Positions 17,788 to 26,271 of a stretch of DNA of 64,000 nt are shown here, in pieces. The notes beneath the pieces were generated by a model that saw nothing but the letters and a program-made list of their open reading frames with translations, was not told the DNA's origin and did not search any database. Each line of letters opens with the position of its first letter. Position 1 is the stretch's first letter. The stretch is taken from the NCBI GenBank assembly GCA_963809695.1, contig CAWEKI010000004.1:1-64000 (forward strand), written 5' to 3'. The translations under genes were made by a program, and so were the position numbers. The stretch is from JAGDMJ01 sp963809695 (GTDB taxonomy: Bacteria > Bacteroidota > Ignavibacteria > UBA10030 > UBA6906).

Positions 17788-19216
17788 ACAAGGTCCAGTC
17801 CTTTCAGAACAGCACTCGGACGAGGCACTCCGCATTTCGATTGACGAGTCCGCCACGAGTCCTACGCTCCTCTTCCTCACGAGTTCGATAATCTGGCTGG
17901 TCATCGGATCGGTTGTTGGCGTCGTGGTCGCCATAAAATTCAGCGTGCCCGACTGGATGGGCAGCACCCCCTGGTTGACATTCGGCCGGCTACGTCCGGT
18001 CCATTTAAACACCGTGGTCTTCGGCTGGGTTTCGCTCGCCGGGGCGGGCGTGACCATCTGGCTGACCGGCAGGCTCTGCCGCACGAAGGTTCGGTGGAGC
18101 GGCCTCCTATATCTCTCGGTAATCCTCTGGAACCTCGGCCTTCTGCTCGGCACTGGGCTTGTGCTTGCCGGGTACAGCGAAGGAATGGAATGGCTTGAGT
18201 TCCCGCTTGTTGCGGTCGTGCCTGTGGGGCTTGGCTTCGTGCTGTTCGCCGTTTCGATGTTCAAGACATTTGCCAGCCGTCGCGTCGAGCACATCTACAT
18301 CAGTCTCTGGTATCTCCTCGCATCGCTGGTCTGGTTTCCCATTTTGTACGTCGTCGGCAATGGACGCTTCTACCAGGGAGTAAGCCAGGCGGCGATGAAC
18401 TGGTGGTTCGCACATAATCTCCTGACGGTATGGGTGACGCCGCTCGGACTAGGGGCGGCCTATTATTTCATTCCGAAGGTCATTGGCCGGCCGATCTATA
18501 GTTATTACCTGGGACTCCTCGGTTTCTGGTCGTTTGCCCTCTTCTATAATTGGAATGGCCTGCATCACCTGGTGGGAGGGCCGGTGCCGACCTGGGCAGT
18601 CTCCATCTCCATCGTTGCAAGCCTCATGATGTTCGTCCCCGTGATCACGGTGGCCGTGAACCATCACATGACGGCGCTGGGGAACCTCAAGCTGGTCCGG
18701 TATAGTCCCACCCTCCGCTTCGTTGTCTTCGGTGCCATGTCGTACACTGTGGTCAGTTTCCAGGGGTCCCTCGAAGCAACACGGACAATGCAGGAAATCG
18801 TCCACTTCACGCACTATACTGTGGGGCATGCGCATCTTGGCGTGTACTCATTTGCCTCAATGGTCTTGTTCGGGGCGATCTACTACATTCTTCCGCGGAT
18901 CGCGAAATGGGAGTGGCCTTATCCCCGCCTCATCAAAGTTCATTTCTGGCTCACGGCGATCGGCGTGTTGCTCTATTTCTTTGCCTTGGAAGTGGGGGGA
19001 TGGCTGCAGGGCATGTCAATGGTGAATGCCACAGTGCCATTTATCGATTCTGTGACCCTCACGAAGCCGTGGCTCTGGGGGCGCTCGGTGGGAGGGACGA
19101 TGATGACCGTAGGCAATATTCTCTTTGCGTATCATTTTACCCTTGTCGTGTATCGGGCGGGACCGATTCGTTTTGCCCCGGCATGGGTCCGCAAGGCGGA
19201 GGGACAGACGCTATGA
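17753..19216 (+). CDS. ccoN: cbb3-type cytochrome c oxidase subunit I
   Basis: A 487-residue catalytic subunit with about 12 membrane helices. Visible haem and copper ligands include RLRPVHLNTVVFGW (low-spin haem His), MNWWFAHN (Cu-B region), NWNGLHHL with the His pair, and HFTHYTVGHAHLG with the His residues for both haems. The enzyme reduces oxygen to water with high affinity and pumps protons. I choose ATG 17753 over the longer frame from 17696 because the extra segment is only a shadow of ccoS. It is followed by ccoO in an ATGA overlap. Confidence 0.93.
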   Translation: MNEQAKSSLPVEQGPVLSEQHSDEALRISIDESATSPTLLFLTSSIIWLVIGSVVGVVVAIKFSVPDWMGSTPWLTFGRLRPVHLNTVVFGWVSLAGAGVTIWLTGRLCRTKVRWSGLLYLSVILWNLGLLLGTGLVLAGYSEGMEWLEFPLVAVVPVGLGFVLFAVSMFKTFASRRVEHIYISLWYLLASLVWFPILYVVGNGRFYQGVSQAAMNWWFAHNLLTVWVTPLGLGAAYYFIPKVIGRPIYSYYLGLLGFWSFALFYNWNGLHHLVGGPVPTWAVSISIVASLMMFVPVITVAVNHHMTALGNLKLVRYSPTLRFVVFGAMSYTVVSFQGSLEATRTMQEIVHFTHYTVGHAHLGVYSFASMVLFGAIYYILPRIAKWEWPYPRLIKVHFWLTAIGVLLYFFALEVGGWLQGMSMVNATVPFIDSVTLTKPWLWGRSVGGTMMTVGNILFAYHFTLVVYRAGPIRFAPAWVRKAEGQTL

Positions 19217-19803
19217 TGTTCATCCGGTCCTTCATATTTTTTCTCGGTGTTCTTGCGACGTTCCTGCTTGGATGGGTGGGCATTGTCGGGATCCCGAACG
19301 CGATGATCTCGCGTCTGGACCCTCCTGCCGGCTTGAAGCGCTATACGGCGGAGCAGCTCTACGGTCGCTCGATCTATATTCGCGAAGGCTGTGTCTACTG
19401 TCATTCGCAGCAGCCAAGGCCAAAGGGGTTTGGGGCTGACCAGGAACGGTTCTGGGGCAGGCCTTCGGTACCGGCAGACTACACCTACGACCGTCCTCAC
19501 CTGCTTGGAACCATGCGTACCGGTCCCGATCTGCTGAATATTGCCGTTCGGCAGTCCAGTGAGGAATGGCATTATATGCATCTTTACAACGCGCGATTCG
19601 TGAACAGTGAATCGATCATGCCTCCCTATCCGTGGCTCTTCGAAACGAAAGCGACGGCGGGGCCGGACGAAAAACCGTTGGCGTTGCCCGATTCGGTTGC
19701 GCCGCGCAACGCGGTGGTCATCCCCACCCGGGAAGGAAAGGCACTTGTTGCTTATCTCCTGAGTCTTGATCGGACCTATGACGCGTCACGATCCAAGAAA
19801 TGA
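19213..19803 (+). CDS. ccoO: cbb3-type cytochrome c oxidase subunit II (monohaem)
   Basis: A 196-residue membrane-anchored cytochrome c. One N-terminal helix (about 4-27) precedes a periplasmic domain with a single CVYCH haem site near residue 59 and a likely Met axial ligand in the IMPPYPW segment near 137. The typical CcoO segments REGCVYCHSQ and GPDLLNI are present. The start at 19213 gives an ATGA overlap with ccoN; the open frame extending back to 18907 is a shadow of ccoN. Family members pass electrons from CcoP to CcoN. Confidence 0.93.
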   Translation: MMFIRSFIFFLGVLATFLLGWVGIVGIPNAMISRLDPPAGLKRYTAEQLYGRSIYIREGCVYCHSQQPRPKGFGADQERFWGRPSVPADYTYDRPHLLGTMRTGPDLLNIAVRQSSEEWHYMHLYNARFVNSESIMPPYPWLFETKATAGPDEKPLALPDSVAPRNAVVIPTREGKALVAYLLSLDRTYDASRSKK

Positions 19804-20464
19804 ACCGGAGCAGGCCGGGCACGGACCGGCACGCTTCAACGATTCGCCGACCGAAACGGTCGACGTCAGCAGCATCCACGTGCGCATCGTCGCCCGTGAA
19901 CAGACCGAACCGGAAGAGGGGCTCGAGCGTCCCCCGTGGTGGCTCTGGGCCTTCAGCGTGATCCTCCTGTTCGCCATGGGGTTCTATATCGGCCGGTATG
20001 GCGGGAGCTTTTCGGCCGCATCGCATGAGGTTGAAGAGCCTCAGGTGCATGAACAGCAAGCTGCAGCGCCGGAGGTCCACGGTAACCAGGTGTTCGCCGG
20101 CGTATGCTTACCATGTCACCAGGCTCACGGTTATGGTGTCCCGGGGCAATATCCTCCACTTGCAGGGTCGGAGTGGCTGCTGGAAGACCGCGAGACTCCC
20201 ATTCGCGTCCTGCTCCACGGGCTTACGGGACAAATTGTCGTTAAGGGACGTCCCTACAACAATCGCATGCCTGCGTTTCAAGACAAACTCTCCAATGAAG
20301 AAATTGCCGCGGTGCTCACATATGTGCGCTCTGAATGGGGGAACAGCACACCGCCGGTGACTCCTGCGGAAGTGGACTCGATCCGGCAGAAGACGGCAGG
20401 ACGCGGAGAGTGGTCAGCATCTGAACTGTTGAACCTGAGGACTCCTCGAATATCAAAGAAATGA
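19781..20464 (+). CDS. ccoP: CcoP-like membrane cytochrome c with one haem
   Basis: A 227-residue protein. A polar N-terminus of about 55 residues precedes one membrane helix (about 57-75), then a class I cytochrome c domain with CLPCH near residue 108 and a Met ligand in NRMPAF near 163. Position after ccoO points to CcoP, but CcoP proteins normally carry two haems and this has only one CxxCH. It could be regarded as a reduced CcoP or as a cytochrome serving both the oxidase and the adjacent complex III. It overlaps ccoO by 23 bases, and actA follows after seven. Confidence 0.8.
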   Translation, partial: TRHDPRNEPEQAGHGPARFNDSPTETVDVSSIHVRIVAREQTEPEEGLERPPWWLWAFSVILLFAMGFYIGRYGGSFSAASHEVEEPQVHEQQAAAPEVHGNQVFAGVCLPCHQAHGYGVPGQYPPLAGSEWLLEDRETPIRVLLHGLTGQIVVKGRPYNNRMPAFQDKLSNEEIAAVLTYVRSEWGNSTPPVTPAEVDSIRQKTAGRGEWSASELLNLRTPRISKK

Positions 20465-20471
20465 TGCCGCA

Positions 20472-20957
20472 ATGGTACGTTTTCTGCTGATCGTCATGGC
20501 CGTCTCCTTTGCTGGTCCGGGTTGCGGAAGCCCTGAATCGGGCCCCCGTCAGCCGATTGCGTTCAGTCACAAGACTCATGCCGGACAGAACAAGATCGCC
20601 TGCCAGTACTGTCACGGCGGGGTACGCCGCACAACGGCGGCAGGCATTCCTTCCGAGCGCCTCTGCATGGGGTGCCACAAGCTTGTCGCAGCGAACAAGC
20701 CCGAGATCGTCCGGCTTCGCGGGATGTTCGAGAAAAAAGAGCCGATCGCGTGGCTCAGAGTGAACGACATACCTGATTTCGTCTACTTCAATCATTACCC
20801 GCATATTGCCCGGGGCATTGAGTGCAAAAAATGCCATGGCGACATCCAGGAGATGACCGAAGTGCATCCATATGTGAATCTTGCCAGTATGGCCTGGTGT
20901 GTGGACTGTCACCGGCAGAATCAAGCATCTGTTGACTGTTACACTTGCCACAGGTGA
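20472..20957 (+). CDS. actA: Alternative complex III pentahaem cytochrome c, ActA
   Basis: A 161-residue protein with five CxxCH haem-binding sites (CQYCH, CMGCH, CKKCH, CVDCH, CYTCH), the number expected of ActA. The N-terminus is hydrophobic, with Gly-Cys at about residue 18 that may be a lipidation site rather than a membrane helix. ActA collects electrons from the quinol-oxidising core and passes them on the periplasmic side. The His residues in FSHKTHAG and NHYPHIARG are likely axial ligands. It is the first act gene, three bases before actB. Confidence 0.92.
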   Translation: MVRFLLIVMAVSFAGPGCGSPESGPRQPIAFSHKTHAGQNKIACQYCHGGVRRTTAAGIPSERLCMGCHKLVAANKPEIVRLRGMFEKKEPIAWLRVNDIPDFVYFNHYPHIARGIECKKCHGDIQEMTEVHPYVNLASMAWCVDCHRQNQASVDCYTCHR

Positions 20958-20960
20958 GCA

Positions 20961-23897
20961 ATGGAGCGACGCAGTTTCCTTAAGATTGCCAGTGCGGCAA
21001 CAGTCGCGACTGCGCTCCCCGGATGCATCCCAAAGGAGCCAAAGTCCCTGCTGCCGTATATCGTCCCGGATGAGGAAATCATTCCGGGGCGCTCCGTGGT
21101 GTATGCAACCGTCTGCCGGGAATGTCCTGCGGGATGTGGCATGAATATCAGGGTGAGGGAGGGAAGAGCGACCAAGGCGGAAGGAAATCCGTTCCACCCG
21201 GTAAACAAAGGATCGCTCTGCGCACGAGGACAGGCGTCACTCCAGGGGCTCTACAATCCGGACAGGATCCAGACGCCCCTCCGCAGGGCCGAAGCGGGAG
21301 GATGGGAGCGGATAAGTTGGGAACAGGCAGAAGAGATCCTTGTCGGCCGTCTCCGGCAAGCGGGAGTTGAAGGGAAAGGCAAGGGGGTTGTGTGGATGTC
21401 GCCGCATGTGACAGGAAGCCTGAACGGCCTCATCGACGATTGGTTGAAGCTCAGCGGGTCGACGCAACGGGTTCGGTACGAACCGTTCGATCACGAAGCG
21501 ATCAAACGTGCGAATGATTTCGTGTTCGGCATTCCGGAGATTCCACGCTACATGTTGACCGATGTGGAGACGGTCATCTCGTTTGGGGCGGATCTCCTGG
21601 AAACTTGGATGTCGCCCGTGGAACTGACACAGCAATTTGCGCAGAAGCGCGGGCTCAATGGCGAGAACCGGAACCGCTTTATTTATGTCGGTCCGCGACT
21701 GTCGATGACAGCGAGCAATGCCGATGTGTGGCTGAATATCGCCCCCGAGGCGATGGGCATCCTCGCGCTTTCCCTGGTGTACCTGCTCCTTGCTGAGGGG
21801 AGGACGGCAATCAGCCGGGAAGACGCGGGCCGCATAAAGACGTTGGTGGAGCGATTCTCTCCCGAACTGGCCGCGCCCGCGGTCGGGATGACGGCCGAAC
21901 AAATTGTCGGGCTCGGCAGATCCCTTGCGACGCCTCATACAGCTCTGGCCTTGGCAGGAGGCCCACTTCTTGAAAGTGACAACGGGGTTCGGACAGCCGC
22001 TGCAGTCTCTCTTCTGAACTATGTGGTTGGAGCGATAGGAAAAAGCGTAGACTTTGGCGCATCGAGCAGCATGTCACGGCTCAATTCCTATCGAGATGTC
22101 CTGGACCTCGTGGTGTCAATGGAGGAAGGGCGCGTTCCTTTGTTCCTGCTCAACGAGGTAAATCCGGTCTTTACGCTGCCGGCTGGAGATCGATTTGCGG
22201 CAGCGCTCCGGCGTGTGCCATTTGTTGCGTGCTTCACGAGCGTCATGGACGAAACCGCATCGGTTGCATCATTGATTCTCCCCATCCATACTCCGCTGGA
22301 GACGTGGGGAGACGTTGAGCCGTACCGCGGCATTCACGGGCTTATGCAACCCGTGATGGACCCGGTGTTTGAGACGAAGGCGCTCGGGGATATCCTGCTC
22401 GAAACCGGAATGAAGCTTAACGCCCCGTGGAAAAACGATGCTGCTTCGTTCACCGTGTACCTGAAAGAGGACTGGAAAAAGATCCACAAACGCGCAGCGG
22501 GAACCGTTCCGTTTGAAACTTTCTGGACGGAATCTCTTGCGCGGGGAGGCGTTTGGGAGGAGGCCGAGCCACGAACGATTCGGTTAGCCCCTGCCCTGAG
22601 CGGAACCCTTTTTGAGTTTGCTCCCGTCTCTGAAGGACCCCGGGCAGATCTGTGTTCGCTCGTTGTCTATCCTTCTATTGCGCTTTTCGACGGACGAGGA
22701 GCCGACAAACCCTGGCTCCAGGAGTTCCCTGATCCCATGACGCGCCTCGTCTGGGGGAGCTGGGTGGAACTTCATCCCGAAGATGCGGCCAGGATCGGGG
22801 TTCATGACGGGGAGGCCGTGTCCCTTGAAACGCCGAGAGGGCTGATCGAAGCCGGAGCTTTTGTATCACAGGGAATCCGGAAAGGATACGTCGCCATTCC
22901 CATGGGGCAGGGGCATACTGCTTTCGGACGTTATGCCAGCGGTGTGGGCGCGAACCCTGCGGGGCTCCTTGATCCTGCCGCGAATGCAGCCGGTGGGATC
23001 CAATGGTACGGGACACATGTGCAAATCCGAAAGGGTACAGGAAAGAGGCTGTTTGCCTCCATCCAAAAGGTCGGCAGCGAGCATCACCGCGAGATCGCAC
23101 GAGTGATCGCTCAGGATGAACTGGGCAGCGATGGCGAGGTTGAGAGAAGCGAGTCTCCATCAATTTACCCCCGTCAGGAATATGCGAAGCACCACTGGGG
23201 GATGGCCATTGACCTGGATCGCTGTACGGGGTGCGGCGCGTGTGTGACGGCCTGCTATGCGGAGAACAATGTTCCGGTCGTGGGTAAAGATGAGGTCATC
23301 AACGGCCGCGACATGGCCTGGCTTCGGGTCGACCGATACTACGATGAAGAAACGGATCGTGACGCAGGTGCACGAGCGCGGTTCATCCCGATGTTCTGTC
23401 AGCAGTGTGGTGCAGCACCGTGCGAGACGGTCTGTCCGGTCTACGCCGCGTATCACACTGAAGAAGGTCTCAACGGGCAGGTGTACAATCGATGCATCGG
23501 TACCCGTTACTGCGCAAACAATTGCCCGTACAAGGTGCGCCGGTTCAACTGGTTTGCGCATGACTGGCCCTCTCCGCTGAACTGGCAGTTGAATCCCGAT
23601 GTCACGGTGCGGACGAAGGGCGTGATGGAGAAATGCACTTTCTGCGTGCAGCGGATCGTTGAAGGGAAGAACGACGCTCGAATGGAACATCGGCCAGTAC
23701 GCGACGCGGAAATCCACACTGCCTGCCAGCAGACGTGTCCCGCGAAGGCGATCACCTTTGGTGACCTGAAGGATGCGGAGAGCAGGCTGTCGGTGAAGGT
23801 CCGGGATGCGCGCCGTGCGTACCACGTGCTTGATGAGTTGAACACGACACCGGCGGTGACGTATCTGAAGAGGATTATCGAAGTGAAAGGCGCCTAG
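20961..23897 (+). CDS. actB: Alternative complex III iron-sulfur/molybdopterin-like subunit ActB
   Basis: A 978-residue fusion typical of ActB. It begins with a Tat-type RRSFLKIA motif, then a molybdopterin-oxidoreductase-like region (about 45-710) and a four-cluster ferredoxin region (about 735-950). The latter has DRCTGCGACVTACY, CQQCGAAPCETVCP, then CIGTRYCANNCPY, and CTFC with a later CQQTCP. Unusually for ActB, the N-terminal region keeps a complete cysteine motif (CRECPAGCG near 53-60, with SLCARG about 30 residues later) like the FS0 cluster site of true molybdoenzymes. In described ACIII the B1 part has no molybdenum cofactor; whether this one binds anything there is open. Confidence 0.92.
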   Translation: MERRSFLKIASAATVATALPGCIPKEPKSLLPYIVPDEEIIPGRSVVYATVCRECPAGCGMNIRVREGRATKAEGNPFHPVNKGSLCARGQASLQGLYNPDRIQTPLRRAEAGGWERISWEQAEEILVGRLRQAGVEGKGKGVVWMSPHVTGSLNGLIDDWLKLSGSTQRVRYEPFDHEAIKRANDFVFGIPEIPRYMLTDVETVISFGADLLETWMSPVELTQQFAQKRGLNGENRNRFIYVGPRLSMTASNADVWLNIAPEAMGILALSLVYLLLAEGRTAISREDAGRIKTLVERFSPELAAPAVGMTAEQIVGLGRSLATPHTALALAGGPLLESDNGVRTAAAVSLLNYVVGAIGKSVDFGASSSMSRLNSYRDVLDLVVSMEEGRVPLFLLNEVNPVFTLPAGDRFAAALRRVPFVACFTSVMDETASVASLILPIHTPLETWGDVEPYRGIHGLMQPVMDPVFETKALGDILLETGMKLNAPWKNDAASFTVYLKEDWKKIHKRAAGTVPFETFWTESLARGGVWEEAEPRTIRLAPALSGTLFEFAPVSEGPRADLCSLVVYPSIALFDGRGADKPWLQEFPDPMTRLVWGSWVELHPEDAARIGVHDGEAVSLETPRGLIEAGAFVSQGIRKGYVAIPMGQGHTAFGRYASGVGANPAGLLDPAANAAGGIQWYGTHVQIRKGTGKRLFASIQKVGSEHHREIARVIAQDELGSDGEVERSESPSIYPRQEYAKHHWGMAIDLDRCTGCGACVTACYAENNVPVVGKDEVINGRDMAWLRVDRYYDEETDRDAGARARFIPMFCQQCGAAPCETVCPVYAAYHTEEGLNGQVYNRCIGTRYCANNCPYKVRRFNWFAHDWPSPLNWQLNPDVTVRTKGVMEKCTFCVQRIVEGKNDARMEHRPVRDAEIHTACQQTCPAKAITFGDLKDAESRLSVKVRDARRAYHVLDELNTTPAVTYLKRIIEVKGA

Positions 23898-23903
23898 CGC
23901 ACA

Positions 23904-25223
23904 ATGGATTACAAGCTGAGCTATACGGAGACCGATGTCGATCTCATGGCCACATTCCAGCGGCCGGGGAAGGTGTACTGGGCGTTACTGACCCTCCTCA
24001 TTCTCCTTGTCCTGTCCGGCGCTGTCGCCTGGTGGAATCAGATCCAGACGGGAATCGGGCTGGCGGGAAAGAACAGCCCGGTAGGATGGGCAATGTATAT
24101 CACCACATTCGTCTACTGGGTCGGTATCGCGCATTCGGGGACGCTCATCTCAGCCATTCTTTTTCTGGTGCGGGTCCGATGGCGGGCAGCGGTCTACAGG
24201 AGCGCCGAAGCCGTCACCGTCTTTGCCGTGATGACTGCCGGACTTTTTCCCTTCATCCACCTCGGCCGCGTATGGGTAGCGCACTGGATCATGCCGGTAC
24301 CCAATTTCGGTGGGCTCTGGCCCAACTTCCGCTCGCCGCTCGCATGGGACGTACTTGCCATTTCCACCTATTTCACCGTCAGCAGCACGTTCTTTTTCAT
24401 GGGCATGCTGCCCGATCTCGCTATTGTCCGGGATAAGATGAAAGGATGGAGGCAAAAAGCGTATGGTGTTCTGTCGCTGGGGTGGCAGGGGACTGATCTG
24501 CAGTGGAGACACTTCACGGCGGCCTATCTTTTCCTGGCGGCTCTGGCCACTCCGCTCGTGATTTCCGTGCACAGCATCGTATCGTGGGATTTTGCCATGA
24601 GCATCGTGCCCGGCTGGCACAGCACCATCTTTGCCCCGTACTTCGTTGCCGGTGCGATCCATTCCGGCCTGGCCATGGTTGTGCTGCTGCTGATTCCGAT
24701 CCGAAAGTCATTCCATCTGGAGCGGTATATCACCATGCACCATTTCGAGAGTCTGGCCAAGTTCATCATCTTCACGGCTCTTGTCGTCGGCTCCGCCTAT
24801 GTCATCGAGATTTTCATTGCATGGTACAGCAATAACCCGTTCGAGCAGAGCATATTCCTCTACCGGGCATTCGGCGACTACTCATTCGCATTCTGGCTTC
24901 TGATGACGACCAACATCCTCGTCCCCATGCTGCTCTGGTGGCGACGGGTAAGGACGAGTATTCCTGCACTCGTTGTGATCTGCATTTCGATCGAGATCGG
25001 AATGTGGCTGGAACGGTTTGTCATCATCGTCACGTCGCTCGCGCACGATTTTCTGCCGTCGGCCTGGGGGCTCTATCGGCCAACGCTGACGGACACGACG
25101 ATCGTTATCGGCAGTTTTGCCTGGTTCTTCTTGTTGTTCATGATCTTCGTGAAAGTGCTTCCCGCCGTCTCCATGTGGGAAGTGAAGGAGCAGATCGATC
25201 CTCCCATGAAAGGATCACGTTGA
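23904..25223 (+). CDS. actC: Alternative complex III membrane subunit ActC (NrfD-like)
   Basis: A 439-residue integral membrane protein of the NrfD/PsrC family with about ten helices. Characteristic parts are a first helix near 25-45, TTFVYWVGIAHSGTLISA near residue 70, FPFIHLGRVW near 115 with the His of the quinone-site region, and WDFAMSIVPGWHSTIF near 230. ActC binds menaquinol and contacts ActB on the periplasmic side. The length is normal. It begins six bases after actB, and its stop overlaps the start of actD (TGATG). Confidence 0.92.
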   Translation: MDYKLSYTETDVDLMATFQRPGKVYWALLTLLILLVLSGAVAWWNQIQTGIGLAGKNSPVGWAMYITTFVYWVGIAHSGTLISAILFLVRVRWRAAVYRSAEAVTVFAVMTAGLFPFIHLGRVWVAHWIMPVPNFGGLWPNFRSPLAWDVLAISTYFTVSSTFFFMGMLPDLAIVRDKMKGWRQKAYGVLSLGWQGTDLQWRHFTAAYLFLAALATPLVISVHSIVSWDFAMSIVPGWHSTIFAPYFVAGAIHSGLAMVVLLLIPIRKSFHLERYITMHHFESLAKFIIFTALVVGSAYVIEIFIAWYSNNPFEQSIFLYRAFGDYSFAFWLLMTTNILVPMLLWWRRVRTSIPALVVICISIEIGMWLERFVIIVTSLAHDFLPSAWGLYRPTLTDTTIVIGSFAWFFLLFMIFVKVLPAVSMWEVKEQIDPPMKGSR

Positions 25224-25741
25224 TGCCCGCGTCCAACCGTTCGGGAATATTCGCGATCTACGCACATCTGGATGAGGCCCTTGCAGGGATCAAGGCATTG
25301 CAGCAGGAAGGGGTCAAGGATTTTGAAGTGATCTCCCCCGTGCCTCACCATGAAATCAGCCACCTCCTGCACCGAAAGCCAAGTCCGGTGCGGGCATTCA
25401 CGCTTGCAGGGGGGCTGCTTGGGCTTGCGATCGGGTGGGGCATTACGATCGGCCCGCTCTCAAATTTCAATCTCCATGTGGGGGGAAAGCCGCTTCTTTC
25501 CATACCTCCGTTCGGGGTAGTTGCCTACATCTGCACCATCCTTTTCGGAGCCCTTGCCACTGTGGCCGGGATGATCATCAACACGAGGCTTCCCCAGGTG
25601 CACTATGCCGAGGGTTACGATCCTCGACTCTCTTCGGACCATTTTGGAATTAGAGTCTATTGCGGTACAACAGAAACGGCTCGATATGCCGCACTTCTTT
25701 CAGGGAGCGGCGCCGTAGAAATAGAACAGCGTACGCCATGA
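25223..25741 (+). CDS. actD: Alternative complex III subunit ActD (DUF3341)
   Basis: A 172-residue protein of the DUF3341 family: a cytoplasmic N-terminal domain (1-60, with a YAHLDEALAGIKAL helix), then two membrane helices (about 62-83 and 98-122) and a short C-terminal domain. ActD is a structural subunit of ACIII on the cytoplasmic face. The start at 25223 follows from the TGATG junction with actC. The longer open frame from 24938 is a shadow of actC. actE overlaps by ATGA. Confidence 0.9.
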   Translation: MPASNRSGIFAIYAHLDEALAGIKALQQEGVKDFEVISPVPHHEISHLLHRKPSPVRAFTLAGGLLGLAIGWGITIGPLSNFNLHVGGKPLLSIPPFGVVAYICTILFGALATVAGMIINTRLPQVHYAEGYDPRLSSDHFGIRVYCGTTETARYAALLSGSGAVEIEQRTP

Positions 25742-26271
25742 CCCCACTGGAGATATGTCGAAAGTGCATTTTGCCGCTCCGGGGATTTGCGTTGCTCCTG
25801 GGGGCTTCACTGATGGGCGGCTGCACAAGCGACGAACCGGGGAAGCAATATGAGCTCAGGACGGACATGTATACGCAGCCGTCATACCGGCACAACGAAG
25901 ATCCTCGTCCCGCGCCGGCGGGAACTGTTATTACGGTGGGTTTTGAGGCGTCCATAGCCGATTCGGCAAGCGCGGCACTCTTGCACAATCCCTTTACCTT
26001 TCCTCCGGAAAGCGTGGACACGGCAAAGGTATTGTTTGAAACTTATTGCTCTCCGTGCCATGGAAACTCTGCGAAGGGGGATGGTCTCGTGGCGGCAAAA
26101 TTCCAGACTCCACCGGATCTGACCGGGCAGAAATACGTCCACGCTCCGGAGGGGTACCTCTATTCGGTTGCCCGCAATGGTATTCGGATTATGCCTCCGC
26201 AATCCGAGAACACAACTCTTCGAGATCGGTGGCTTATCATTTCGCACCTCCGGAGTCTTCAGAAGCAATGA
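25738..26271 (+). CDS. actE: Alternative complex III monohaem cytochrome c, ActE
   Basis: A 177-residue lipoprotein cytochrome. The leader ends in LMGGC (Cys at about residue 29), a good lipobox. The mature region has one CSPCH site near residue 105 and a Met ligand in GIRIMPPQ near 157. ActE is the terminal electron donor of ACIII on the periplasmic side and would feed the neighbouring cbb3 oxidase. The start at 25738 makes an ATGA overlap with actD; an in-frame extension upstream lies within actD and is rejected. Confidence 0.92.
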   Translation: MTPLEICRKCILPLRGFALLLGASLMGGCTSDEPGKQYELRTDMYTQPSYRHNEDPRPAPAGTVITVGFEASIADSASAALLHNPFTFPPESVDTAKVLFETYCSPCHGNSAKGDGLVAAKFQTPPDLTGQKYVHAPEGYLYSVARNGIRIMPPQSENTTLRDRWLIISHLRSLQKQ

